NCBI GenBank assembly: GCA_031271065.1
Contig: JAISWP010000275.1
Coordinates: 1-15,568, forward strand
DNA from: Synergistaceae bacterium
GTDB lineage: Bacteria; Synergistota; Synergistia; Synergistales; Synergistaceae
Direction of reading: 5' to 3'
DNA length: 15,568 bases
Shown one piece after another: positions 1-7,409 of this stretch (positions within the stretch are counted from its first letter, which is position 1; each line of letters starts with the position of its first letter). Both the position numbers and the translations under genes were made by a program. Under the pieces are notes generated by a model, which saw only the letters and a program-made list of their open reading frames with translations, was not told where the DNA came from and ran no database searches.

Positions 1-143
1 TGCCCCACGTCCGCCGTCATGGTCACCACTTCATACCCCTGTTCCATCAGCCACGGAATAGCCACTGAGGTATCGAGACCTCCGCTGTACGCCAATACGA
101 CCTTGCCCTTTTTTTCGAATTCCATGTTCTCCGCCGTCATCAT
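1..143 (-). CDS. argG: argininosuccinate synthase, N-terminal part (runs off the left edge)
   Basis: This enzyme condenses citrulline with aspartate using ATP to make argininosuccinate, the penultimate step of arginine synthesis, in the cytosol. Only the first 47 codons are present. They contain the family's PP-loop ATP-binding motif (KVVLAYSGGLDTSV), followed by IPWLMEQGYEVVTMTADVG, which is diagnostic for ArgG. The first of two adjacent ATG codons (141-143) is chosen because GGAGG lies 5 nt upstream; the second ATG (138-140) is 8 nt from it and is equally usable. The gene sits directly behind a T-box leader with its own terminator and promoter, so expression should respond to tRNA charging. 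It follows carA-carB on the same strand, which supplies carbamoyl phosphate for citrulline. Identity is secure; the rest of the gene lies outside the window. Confidence 0.93.
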   Translation of the reverse strand, partial: MMTAENMEFEKKGKVVLAYSGGLDTSVAIPWLMEQGYEVVTMTADVG

Positions 144-190
144 AAATTCCTCCATTCTTTCATGCAGCCGATTGAATTTTTTTGAAAAAC

Positions 191-595
191 CATTTAAAAA
201 AATCGCCCCTCATTTTCCAATTTACAGGAAAATGAGGGGCGAGCAATTGTCACAAACCCGCGGTACCACCCTCGTTGATCCGAAACTCCGGACCATCTCT
301 TCGGGGTTTCGTCACGAAAACCCCCGGACGCCTACTTGGCGGTGAAACCAGCCTTTCTTCGGCGTAAGCTCAGGGGCGCGGACCGGTAAACTTCAATTCA
401 AATCTTCGTCTTATGCGAGAGACGCTTTCAGCCCGAGACGTCTCATCTCTGTCGCCAGTGCGAGGAGGTCATATCCCCTTCAACGCTGCTTATATCTGAT
501 TTCTGCGGCACACATCGGAATCGTCGCAGCGATGAAAGAACAAACACGGCCCTCGCCTCCTCACATCGGTGAAATTACTGAACGGACTCACAGTA
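191..595 (-). ncRNA. T-box riboswitch leader controlling argG
   Basis: The minus strand carries the invariant T-box AGGGTGGTACCGCG at 272-259, followed by a strong intrinsic terminator at 241-196. The T-box GAGGG can pair with CCCCTC, which is also the 5' arm of the terminator, so antiterminator and terminator exclude each other. A plausible Stem I closes GTGAGGAGG (565-557) against CCTCCTCGCAC (468-458), with an inner CGCTGC/GCAGCG helix (533-528 and 489-484). Further hairpins follow, including GAGACG/CGTCTC near 444-419 and a GGGGTTTTCG/CGAAACCCC arm near 325-303. The variable T-box base is T, which would pair with a tRNA discriminator A73. Below the inner helix the 3' strand reads TTGAAGGGGATATGA, which contains AGG (Arg) at 479-477; this is only a candidate specifier. 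Arg specificity is inferred mainly from control of argG. Confidence 0.9.
196..241 (-). terminator. intrinsic terminator of the T-box leader
   Basis: A perfect 15-bp inverted repeat (227-241 and 204-218) surrounds an 8-nt loop. On the minus strand it is followed after one base by seven T residues (202-196). It lies between the T-box sequence and the argG start, where the regulatory terminator of a T-box is expected. Confidence 0.93.
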
Positions 596-601
596 TGCGA
601 T

Positions 602-629
602 ATATTAGCACTAATCACGTTTATGTCAA
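602..629 (-). promoter_or_regulatory. sigma70-type promoter of the T-box/argG transcript
   Basis: On the minus strand a perfect -35 TTGACA (629-624) is followed after 16 nt by TAATAT (607-602). Transcription would start near 595, about 30 nt before Stem I of the T-box leader. It lies in the AT-rich gap just after the carB stop, so argG can be transcribed independently of carAB. I see no clear terminator after carB, so read-through into the leader is also possible. Confidence 0.7.
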
Positions 630-691
630 TACACCTGACTTGTCTTTGGTTTATTTTAAATCCGCGTATAAACAGCCATTGAAACCTCCGG

Positions 692-3600
692 TCAGATGTC
701 CACGAAACCGTCGAACACCTTTTTCACTTTACAGTGCAGGACGACGTCGGTTCCCGAATAATCGACCGTCATATCGCCGCCGTTCTGTATCACGCGCACC
801 ATCCCAGCCCGCGAGCAGAAACCGTTTTCGACGGACGCCGCAACCGCGGCGCAGGCGCCGCTGCCGCTGGCCATAGTCTCCCCGTCGCCCCGCTCCCATA
901 TCCTCATTGACAGAGTGCTCTCGTCGACCACCCTGACAAATTCCACGTTTGTCCTCCTGGGGAATATCGGCGCACGCTCCACCAGCGGCCCTATTCTGTC
1001 CATATCTATCCGTTCGAGGTCGTCGCAGAATACGACGCAGTGAGGACTGCCCATAGAGACGCAGGTGATGCAGAACGTCCTTCCGCCTATGTCGACGACC
1101 CTGCCCGTCACCTTCTCCCCCGGCAGGTCGACCGGTATGGACTCCGGGCGGAACATCGGAGGGCCCAGATTGACCTCGCCGGATATGACCTCCCCGTGGC
1201 GGGTGAACACTTTCAGATGCCTCGTGCCGCTCTGGGTCTCGATCGTCATGTTCTTGCGGCCGCCGGTCCGCCCCTTCTCGTAAAGATACTTCCCGGTGCA
1301 GGCCACCGCGGACGCGCTCATGAGGCCTTCGCTGCCGTCCGTGTTGAAAAGCCTCATGTAAGCGTCGGCGGTCCCGGACGGACATATCATGACCACGCCG
1401 TAGCCCCCCACTCCGAAGTGCCTGTCACCCAGCATGATGGAGAGCGATTCCGGAGAGACTATCTCCTGCTCGAACCCGTCGAAGTAGAGATCGTCCTTCC
1501 CGCAGCTGTGCATCTTGCAGAAACTCATCGTCCTGCGGGACCGTCTCATGCGGGCTATGTCGACCAGTTCCGTATTTTCCTCGCTGTAACGGCTCCGCAG
1601 GCTGTCGGCGACGGCGGTCGCCGTGTCGATCGACGTGAGACACGGTATGCCCAGCCTCACGGCCAGGGCCCTTATCTGCACGCCCTCCCGCGCCGGGTCG
1701 CGTCCGCGGGACGACGTGGAGACTATGTAACGCACCATACCGCTCTCTATAAGGGTGCCCGCGTTGTCTGAGGATTCGCTGAGTTTATGTATCACCATCG
1801 CGGAGAGCCCGGCTCTTGCCAGCACCTTGGCCGTCCCTCTGGTGGCGTAGAGGTTGAAGCCCAGCGACGCATATTTTTTCGCGACATCGACGATCTCCGG
1901 CTTGTCGCTGTCGCGCACCATAAAGAGGGCCCCGCCTCCCCTCTCCATGCTGTAACCGGCGGCGGCCAGCCCTTTGTACATGGCCTCCTCCAGCGTCTTG
2001 CCTATGCCCAGAACCTCTCCGGTGGATTTCATCTCCGGCCCGAGGTGGGTATCCACTCCGTGCAGCTTCTCGAAGGAGAACACCGGCACCTTTACCGCCG
2101 TGTAGGGCGCGGGCGGATAAAGGCCCGTCCCGAAGCCCATTTCGCTCAAGTGCTCTCCCAGCATGGCGCGGGTGGCAAGCTCGACCATCGGTATCCCGGT
2201 GACCTTGCTGATATAGGGCACGGTGCGGGAGGCCCTCGGATTGACCTCTATGACCCATATATCGCCGCCGCGTATGATGTACTGCACGTTCACCAGTCCC
2301 AGAGTATTCATCGCGAGGGCTATGCTGCGGGTGTGGGAGACTATCTTCTCCATCAGCTCGTCCGTGACGTTGATCGCTGGATAAACCGCTATGGAGTCGC
2401 CGGAGTGGATACAGGTACGCTCCACGTGCTCCATGATCCCAGGTATCAGTATGTCCTTTCCGTCGCATATCGCGTCGACCTCTATCTCTATCCCCCTGAT
2501 GTACTTGTCTATGAGCACCGGGCCGTACACGTCCCCGGAGAGTATGACTTCCATAAATTCCCGCAGGTCCTCCTCGGAAAAGGCGATGCTCATATTCTGC
2601 CCGCCGAGGACATACGAAGGGCGCACCAGCACCGGGTATCCCAGGCGCGACGCCGTATCCGCGGCCTCGTCGGCCGAAAGAGCCGTTCCCCCCTCCGGGC
2701 GCAGTATCCCGAGACTGCCGAGCAGAGCGTCGAAGCGCTCCCTGTCCTCCGCCAGGTCTATGCTGTCGAAGGACGTGCCGAGTATCTTGTACCCGTTCTC
2801 ATGGAGAAACCTAGCCAGTTTGATCGCTGTCTGCCCGCCGTACGCCGCCACGACTCCCTCGGGGCGTTCCATAGCCAGTATGTCCCCCACGTCCTCCGGC
2901 GTCAGGGGTTCGAAATAAAGACGGTCCGCCGTGTCGAAATCCGTCGAGACCGTCTCCGGGTTGTTGTTGATTATCACCACTTCGTACCCCTGTTTTTTCA
3001 GCGCCCATACGCAGTGCACGCTCGAATAGTCGAACTCTATGCCCTGTCCTATCCTTATGGGGCCGGAGCCCAGTACGACGATCGTCCCCTTTCTGCGCTC
3101 GGACGGCGGCGTGATGAACTCCTGCGCCTCGTTCTCGCCGCGGGTGGCGTAAAAATACGGGGTACTCGCCGCGAACTCGCCGGCGCAGGTGTCGACCATC
3201 CTGTACGACGCGGGGATATGCCGCTTCACGCGGCCCCCCGATATCTTCTCCAGCACCGCGTCGGGATAGCCGAGCCTCTTTCCCTCCCTGTAGGAATCGT
3301 CGTCCAGCCCCTCTTTTCTCAAGAGCTCCTCGAAACTGACCAGGTTCCGGAGCTTGTACAAAAACCAGCGGTCTATCCCGGTGAGATCATATATCTCGTC
3401 GCAGGAGACGTTCCTGCGGAGCGCCTCGAATACATGGAATATGCGCTCGTCCGTCGGGGCGGCCATCGCCCGTCTGAGTTCGCCGCCGTCCATCGTCTCC
3501 AGTTTCGACAGATAGAGCGTCTGCTGATGTATCTCGGCGCCGCGCACGGCCTTCATGAGAGCTGCCTCGAAATTATCCGCCAGCGCCATGACCTCGCCTG

Positions 3601-4735
3601 TAGCCTTCATCTGAGTGCCAAGGGCGCGGGGCGCCGAGGCGAATTTGTCGAAGGGCCATTTCGGAAACTTGACCGCCACGTAGTCCAGCGCCGGCTCGAA
3701 ACAGGCGCAGGTCTTGCCGGTCACGGCGTTTGGTATCTCGTCCAGCCTGTAACCTATGGCTATCTTGGCCGCCACCTTCGCGATCGGATATCCGGTTGCC
3801 TTCGAAGCCAGGGCCGAGGAACGGGAAACCCTGGGGTTCACCTCGATGACAGCGTATTCGAAGCTGTTCGGGTCCAGGGCGAACTGGCAGTTGCACCCCC
3901 CCTCTATCTCCAGTTCCCGTATGATGTCCAGGGCGGCGCTGCGGAGCATCTGATACTCCTTGTCCGAGAGGGTGAGGGCCGGGGCCGTGACGATGCTGTC
4001 GCCGGTATGTATGCCGACCGGGTCCAGGTTCTCCATGCTGCACACCGTGATGCAGCTGCCGGACGCGTCCCGCATGACCTCATACTCTATCTCTTTCCAG
4101 CCGGACACGGATTTTTCGACGAGTATCTGCCCTATCGGGGAAAATTTGAGCCCCACTACGGCGGTCCGCCTGAGTTCGTCTTCGTCGTTCGCCATGCCTC
4201 CCCCCGTGCCGCCAAGTGTGAAGGCGGGGCGGACTATCACGGGATAGCCGGCGGACGCGGCGAATTTGAGAGCGTCGCCGGCGTTGTCCACGACCTCCGA
4301 CGGAATGACCGGCTGCCCGATCTTTTCCATAGCGATTTTGAACAGCTTCCGGTCCTCCGCCCTGTCGATGGTCGAGGGACGCGCCCCGAGAAGCGTTATT
4401 CCATTTTCCTCCAGGAAACCTTCCCTGGCGAGCTTCATCGTGAGGTTGAGTCCGGTCTGTCCCCCGAGAGTGGGCAGCACGCTGTCCGGGCGCTCATGTC
4501 TGATTATCCGTTTCAGCGTGGCGGCGGTCAGGGGCTCCACGTAGATCGCGTCGGCCATCGCCCTGTCGGTCATTATCGTGGCGGGATTGGAGTTGACCAG
4601 CACTATCTCTATCCCGTCCTCTTTGAGGGCGCGGCATGCCTGAGTGCCGGCGTAATCGAACTCCGCGGCCTGCCCTATGACTATCGGCCCGGACCCGATG
4701 ACCAGGGTGCGGCGTATATTTTCATTTCTGGGCAT
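692..4735 (-). CDS. carB: carbamoyl-phosphate synthase large subunit fused to a DapF-like (diaminopimelate epimerase family) domain
   Basis: Residues 1-1069 form a complete CarB. A first ATP-grasp synthase unit starts at TLVIGSGPIVIGQAAEFDYAG; a second starts near residue 550 at IVVLGSGPIRIGQGIEFDYSS; a C-terminal MGS-like allosteric domain contains LYATRGTAKVL. With CarA it makes carbamoyl phosphate from glutamine-derived ammonia, bicarbonate and two ATP, for arginine and pyrimidine synthesis. Residues 1070-1347 (278 aa) are a full-length DapF-fold domain: CKMHSCGKDD, DRHFGVG, FNTDGSE, VSMGSPH, RTNVEF, WERGDGET and SGSGACAAVA appear in family order. The catalytic Cys of the CGNG motif is Ser1140 (codon 1318-1316) and that of the ACGSGAC motif is Ser1290 (codon 868-866). 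Epimerase activity is therefore doubtful. The start ATG lies inside the end of carA (14-nt overlap), with GGAGG 9 nt upstream. No stop or good ribosome site separates the two parts. Confidence 0.95.
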   Translation of the reverse strand: MPRNENIRRTLVIGSGPIVIGQAAEFDYAGTQACRALKEDGIEIVLVNSNPATIMTDRAMADAIYVEPLTAATLKRIIRHERPDSVLPTLGGQTGLNLTMKLAREGFLEENGITLLGARPSTIDRAEDRKLFKIAMEKIGQPVIPSEVVDNAGDALKFAASAGYPVIVRPAFTLGGTGGGMANDEDELRRTAVVGLKFSPIGQILVEKSVSGWKEIEYEVMRDASGSCITVCSMENLDPVGIHTGDSIVTAPALTLSDKEYQMLRSAALDIIRELEIEGGCNCQFALDPNSFEYAVIEVNPRVSRSSALASKATGYPIAKVAAKIAIGYRLDEIPNAVTGKTCACFEPALDYVAVKFPKWPFDKFASAPRALGTQMKATGEVMALADNFEAALMKAVRGAEIHQQTLYLSKLETMDGGELRRAMAAPTDERIFHVFEALRRNVSCDEIYDLTGIDRWFLYKLRNLVSFEELLRKEGLDDDSYREGKRLGYPDAVLEKISGGRVKRHIPASYRMVDTCAGEFAASTPYFYATRGENEAQEFITPPSERRKGTIVVLGSGPIRIGQGIEFDYSSVHCVWALKKQGYEVVIINNNPETVSTDFDTADRLYFEPLTPEDVGDILAMERPEGVVAAYGGQTAIKLARFLHENGYKILGTSFDSIDLAEDRERFDALLGSLGILRPEGGTALSADEAADTASRLGYPVLVRPSYVLGGQNMSIAFSEEDLREFMEVILSGDVYGPVLIDKYIRGIEIEVDAICDGKDILIPGIMEHVERTCIHSGDSIAVYPAINVTDELMEKIVSHTRSIALAMNTLGLVNVQYIIRGGDIWVIEVNPRASRTVPYISKVTGIPMVELATRAMLGEHLSEMGFGTGLYPPAPYTAVKVPVFSFEKLHGVDTHLGPEMKSTGEVLGIGKTLEEAMYKGLAAAGYSMERGGGALFMVRDSDKPEIVDVAKKYASLGFNLYATRGTAKVLARAGLSAMVIHKLSESSDNAGTLIESGMVRYIVSTSSRGRDPAREGVQIRALAVRLGIPCLTSIDTATAVADSLRSRYSEENTELVDIARMRRSRRTMSFCKMHSCGKDDLYFDGFEQEIVSPESLSIMLGDRHFGVGGYGVVMICPSGTADAYMRLFNTDGSEGLMSASAVACTGKYLYEKGRTGGRKNMTIETQSGTRHLKVFTRHGEVISGEVNLGPPMFRPESIPVDLPGEKVTGRVVDIGGRTFCITCVSMGSPHCVVFCDDLERIDMDRIGPLVERAPIFPRRTNVEFVRVVDESTLSMRIWERGDGETMASGSGACAAVAASVENGFCSRAGMVRVIQNGGDMTVDYSGTDVVLHCKVKKVFDGFVDI

Positions 4736-5822
4736 GTCCGCGTGCCTCCATCATGCCGGTGAAACGGTCGAAGAGAAATCCCGTGTCCAGTGGACCCGCG
4801 GCCGCTTCCGGGTGGAACTGGACGCTGAACGCCGGGATGTTTCTGTAGTCCATTCCCTCGCAGGTACCGTCGTTGGCGTTGATATACCGCAGCTCCGCCG
4901 CCCCGTCCGGGATGCTCTCGGGGATCACCATATAACCGTGGTTCTGTGTCGTTATGTAAAGTGAACCGGTTTTCACATCTCTGACCGGCTGATTTGCCCC
5001 CCGATGCCCGTATTTGAGACGTCCCGTCTTAGCTCCCGCGGCCAGAGCCAGCAATTGATGCCCCAGGCAGATGCCGAATATCGGGATGCCGGTCTCGGTC
5101 AGTTTTTTGATCTCCCCGATGATCTCCGGGTTGTCGGCGGGGTCCCCCGGACCGTTGCAGAGCATCACCCCGTCCGGCTCGAGGGAGGCTATCCGGTCCG
5201 CCGTGTAAACGCTGGGGACCGCCGTGACCTCGCATCCCCTCGACGCGAGGGAGCGGGCTATGTTCGCCTTCGCGCCGAAATCCCACAGAACCACGCGGTA
5301 TACCGTCCCTCCCGAGGCGGGTATCACTTCGGGATGAGGCGCGGACACGCTTCTCACCGAATCCTTTATAACATACTCCTTCACCCTGTCCATGCGGACC
5401 TTCGACGGGTCGGAGGTTATCGCTCCGTTCATGACGCCGCGCTCCCGGATCATCCTGGTTACGGCCCTGGTGTCGACGCCGCAGAGACCCGGGATACCAG
5501 CCTCATTCAGGAGCGAATCCAGATCGCCCTCGGATCGGAAGTTGGAGGGGTGCTCGCACCACTCCCGCACGATATATCCTCTCGGCTGGACGTTCGGGCT
5601 CTCGAAATCGGATCGTATCACTCCGTAATTGCCTATCATGGGAAAAGTCTGGACGATTATCTGTCCGTAATAACTCGGATCGGTCAGAGTTTCGAGATAT
5701 CCGGTCATCCCGGTGGTGAACACCACCTCTCCGACCACGCCGCCGGACGGGACCGGACGTCCGAAGGCCCTCCCCTCGAACACGGCGGAGTTTTCGAGGA
5801 TCAAATAAGCTGGCTGCATCAC
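4722..5822 (-). CDS. carA: carbamoyl-phosphate synthase small (glutaminase) subunit
   Basis: CarA hydrolyses glutamine and channels ammonia to CarB. The product is 366 aa, close to the usual 360-380. The N-terminal CPSase small-chain domain shows AYLILENSAVFEGRAFG and GEVVFTTGMTGYLETLTDPSY. The C-terminal class I glutamine amidotransferase domain has the nucleophile motif GICLGHQ, then NHGYMV, and the catalytic His-Glu motif VQFHPEA. All of the triad is present. Translation starts either at GTG 5822 or at the adjacent ATG 5819; an AAGAAGG ribosome site lies 6 or 9 nt upstream, so both are possible. The 3' end overlaps carB by 14 nt, which suggests translational coupling. It is divergent from the FIST gene across a 375-nt AT-rich gap. 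I could not identify a convincing promoter for it there. Confidence 0.95.
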   Translation of the reverse strand: MMQPAYLILENSAVFEGRAFGRPVPSGGVVGEVVFTTGMTGYLETLTDPSYYGQIIVQTFPMIGNYGVIRSDFESPNVQPRGYIVREWCEHPSNFRSEGDLDSLLNEAGIPGLCGVDTRAVTRMIRERGVMNGAITSDPSKVRMDRVKEYVIKDSVRSVSAPHPEVIPASGGTVYRVVLWDFGAKANIARSLASRGCEVTAVPSVYTADRIASLEPDGVMLCNGPGDPADNPEIIGEIKKLTETGIPIFGICLGHQLLALAAGAKTGRLKYGHRGANQPVRDVKTGSLYITTQNHGYMVIPESIPDGAAELRYINANDGTCEGMDYRNIPAFSVQFHPEAAAGPLDTGFLFDRFTGMMEARGHAQK

Positions 5823-6197
5823 TGTACACCTTCTTTGCTAAACTACAGTTCAAAATATGACCTCAAAGCGCCCGTAATATTACCACAGACAAAAGCAAAA
5901 AACCACACCATAAAATAAATTAAGGCATACGTCAGGCCGATCCCAATCAGAAATCTTAATAATTCCCAACAGGCGTTTTGAGGCTAACAAAACATAAAAA
6001 AATATTTTAAGTTATAATTATCGCCAGACACAGATAAAACCCAATGAGAACGGACAAAAATACGCAAAAAAATTACGAGAGAATGATCCGCGGTTATAGA
6101 GACACGCTTTAGTTATCATTAGTGAAAATCCAGATTGAACATAAGACATTCTGTGATATATTGCGTTCAATAACTGAATTTAACCGGGGGGATACCA
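5823..6197. other. AT-rich divergent intergenic region between carA and the FIST gene
   Basis: This 375-nt gap is far richer in A+T than the genes beside it and holds no credible gene. It should contain the carA promoter (minus) and the FIST gene promoter (plus, listed separately). Visible structure includes a 10-bp palindrome GTAATATTAC (5874-5883) about 50 nt before the carA start, and a small hairpin GTTTTG/CAAAAC (5975-5980, 5988-5993). I see no T-box, PyrR-type attenuator or clear arginine operator for carA. Confidence 0.6.
6135..6162 (+). promoter_or_regulatory. probable promoter of the FIST gene
   Basis: TTGAAC (6135-6140) and TATATT (6157-6162) are spaced by 16 nt, giving 4/6 and 5/6 matches to the sigma70 consensus. 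Transcription would start about 30 nt before the GTG start. The -35 hexamer is mirrored by GTTCAA at 6165-6170, just past the -10 box, which could form a weak operator-like inverted repeat. Confidence 0.5.
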
Positions 6198-7349
6198 GTG
6201 ATAAAAATGCTGTGCGCGTACACGGAGGAAATAGACGAGATCGGTGACGCCGTCGAAGAGATAGCCGGGCAGATAGATTTCACCTCCCTGCTGCCCAATT
6301 CGGTGGGGGTAGTGAGCTGTTACAGAGAGTTCCTCGAGACAGGCGTCGTACAGGCCATAGCGAAACGTATGCCCTTCGATATCGTCGGCGCCACCACGCT
6401 GGCGAACGGAACTTCGGGGCACTCCGGAAACATGCTCCTGTGCCTGAGCGTCATCACGTCGGACGACGTCAGACTGGCCGCCGTCATGAGCGAGGCTTTG
6501 TCGACGGAAAATTACAAAGAGCCCATAGCCGGCGCTTACAAAAGGGCGGTCGAGGCACTGGGAGAGCGCCCGAAACTCCTGATCCCCTTCCTCCCCCTCA
6601 TACCAAATGTGGGAGCGGAGGCGATGCTTACAGAACTGGAGGGACTGTCCGGAAAGGCCCCCATGTTCGGGATGATCGCCTGCGACAAAAACCTCGGCCT
6701 GGTGGACTCGGCGACGATATTGAACGGCAGGAGCGACCACTGCGCCCTGGCTATGCTGGCCATATCCGGCGATATACATCCCAGATTTTTCGTATCCGCG
6801 ATATCGGAGGACAAGATACAGAAACAGAAGGCCATAATAACCTCGTCCGAGGGCAACCTGCTGAAAGAGGTCAACGACATGCCTCTCATGGAATACTTCA
6901 GGACAATAGGACTGACCTTCGGCGACGGGCTTGAGGGAATAAACGCCATTCCCCTCGTGGTGGACTACAACGACGGGACGAAACCCCTTGTCCGCGCCGC
7001 CTATATGGTGACGGAGGAGGGATACGCCCCCTGCGGAGGGGAAATGCCGAACGGGGGCACTCTCTCGATAGGATTCACCGACACCCCCGACATACTGAGG
7101 ACCGCGAAAGACACTCTGGAGGCGGCGGCGGAGTACGGGAAAAATGGGATGCTGATCATGCCGTGCCTCGCCCGTTATCTCGAACTGGCGGCGGACCCCC
7201 TGGCCGAACTGGAATACGCCTCCCAGGTCCTCGGCGATATGCCTTATCACATGTGTTATTCCGGCGGGGAGATCTGTCCGGTCTACGGAGAGTCGGGAGA
7301 ACCGGTGAACCGTTTTCATAATTTCACCTTCATAGCCTGCGCTTTCTAA
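6198..7349 (+). CDS. FIST-domain (FIST_N + FIST_C) signal sensor protein
   Basis: The 383-aa product matches the FIST family of cytosolic small-ligand sensors, which often sit beside histidine kinases or other signalling proteins. The N-terminal half (about 1-190) has the FIST_N pattern, including FDIVGATTLANGTSG. The C-terminal half ends with CYSGGEICPVYG followed by NRFHNFTFIACAF, the typical end of FIST_C. No signal peptide or membrane helix is visible, so it should be cytoplasmic. The GTG at 6198 is preferred because a GGGGGG stretch lies 6 nt upstream; the in-frame ATG at 6207 is further away. The kinase gene follows 60 nt downstream on the same strand, and this protein may supply its ligand input. 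The family was proposed to bind amino acids or similar metabolites; the ligand here is unknown. Confidence 0.83.
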   Translation: MIKMLCAYTEEIDEIGDAVEEIAGQIDFTSLLPNSVGVVSCYREFLETGVVQAIAKRMPFDIVGATTLANGTSGHSGNMLLCLSVITSDDVRLAAVMSEALSTENYKEPIAGAYKRAVEALGERPKLLIPFLPLIPNVGAEAMLTELEGLSGKAPMFGMIACDKNLGLVDSATILNGRSDHCALAMLAISGDIHPRFFVSAISEDKIQKQKAIITSSEGNLLKEVNDMPLMEYFRTIGLTFGDGLEGINAIPLVVDYNDGTKPLVRAAYMVTEEGYAPCGGEMPNGGTLSIGFTDTPDILRTAKDTLEAAAEYGKNGMLIMPCLARYLELAADPLAELEYASQVLGDMPYHMCYSGGEICPVYGESGEPVNRFHNFTFIACAF

Positions 7350-7409
7350 AAGAGAGGGCGAGCGATCCGGTATAAACCGGCGAATTATTTCAAAGAGACG
7401 AGTAAAGAA

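Noticed and set aside
470..482. Gly (GGG) or Asp (GAT) as the T-box specifier
   Set aside because: The variable T-box base T predicts discriminator A73, whereas tRNA-Gly normally has U73 and tRNA-Asp G73; neither amino acid fits argG control better than Arg.
1787..4762. Very long open frame on the plus strand opposite carB
   Set aside because: It lies wholly antisense to the strongly conserved carB, its translation is Arg/Gly/His-rich without any family motif, and such frames are expected opposite high-GC genes.
5823..5990. Promoter or attenuator of carA
   Set aside because: Several weak hexamer pairs and a small hairpin exist, but none stands out enough to call.
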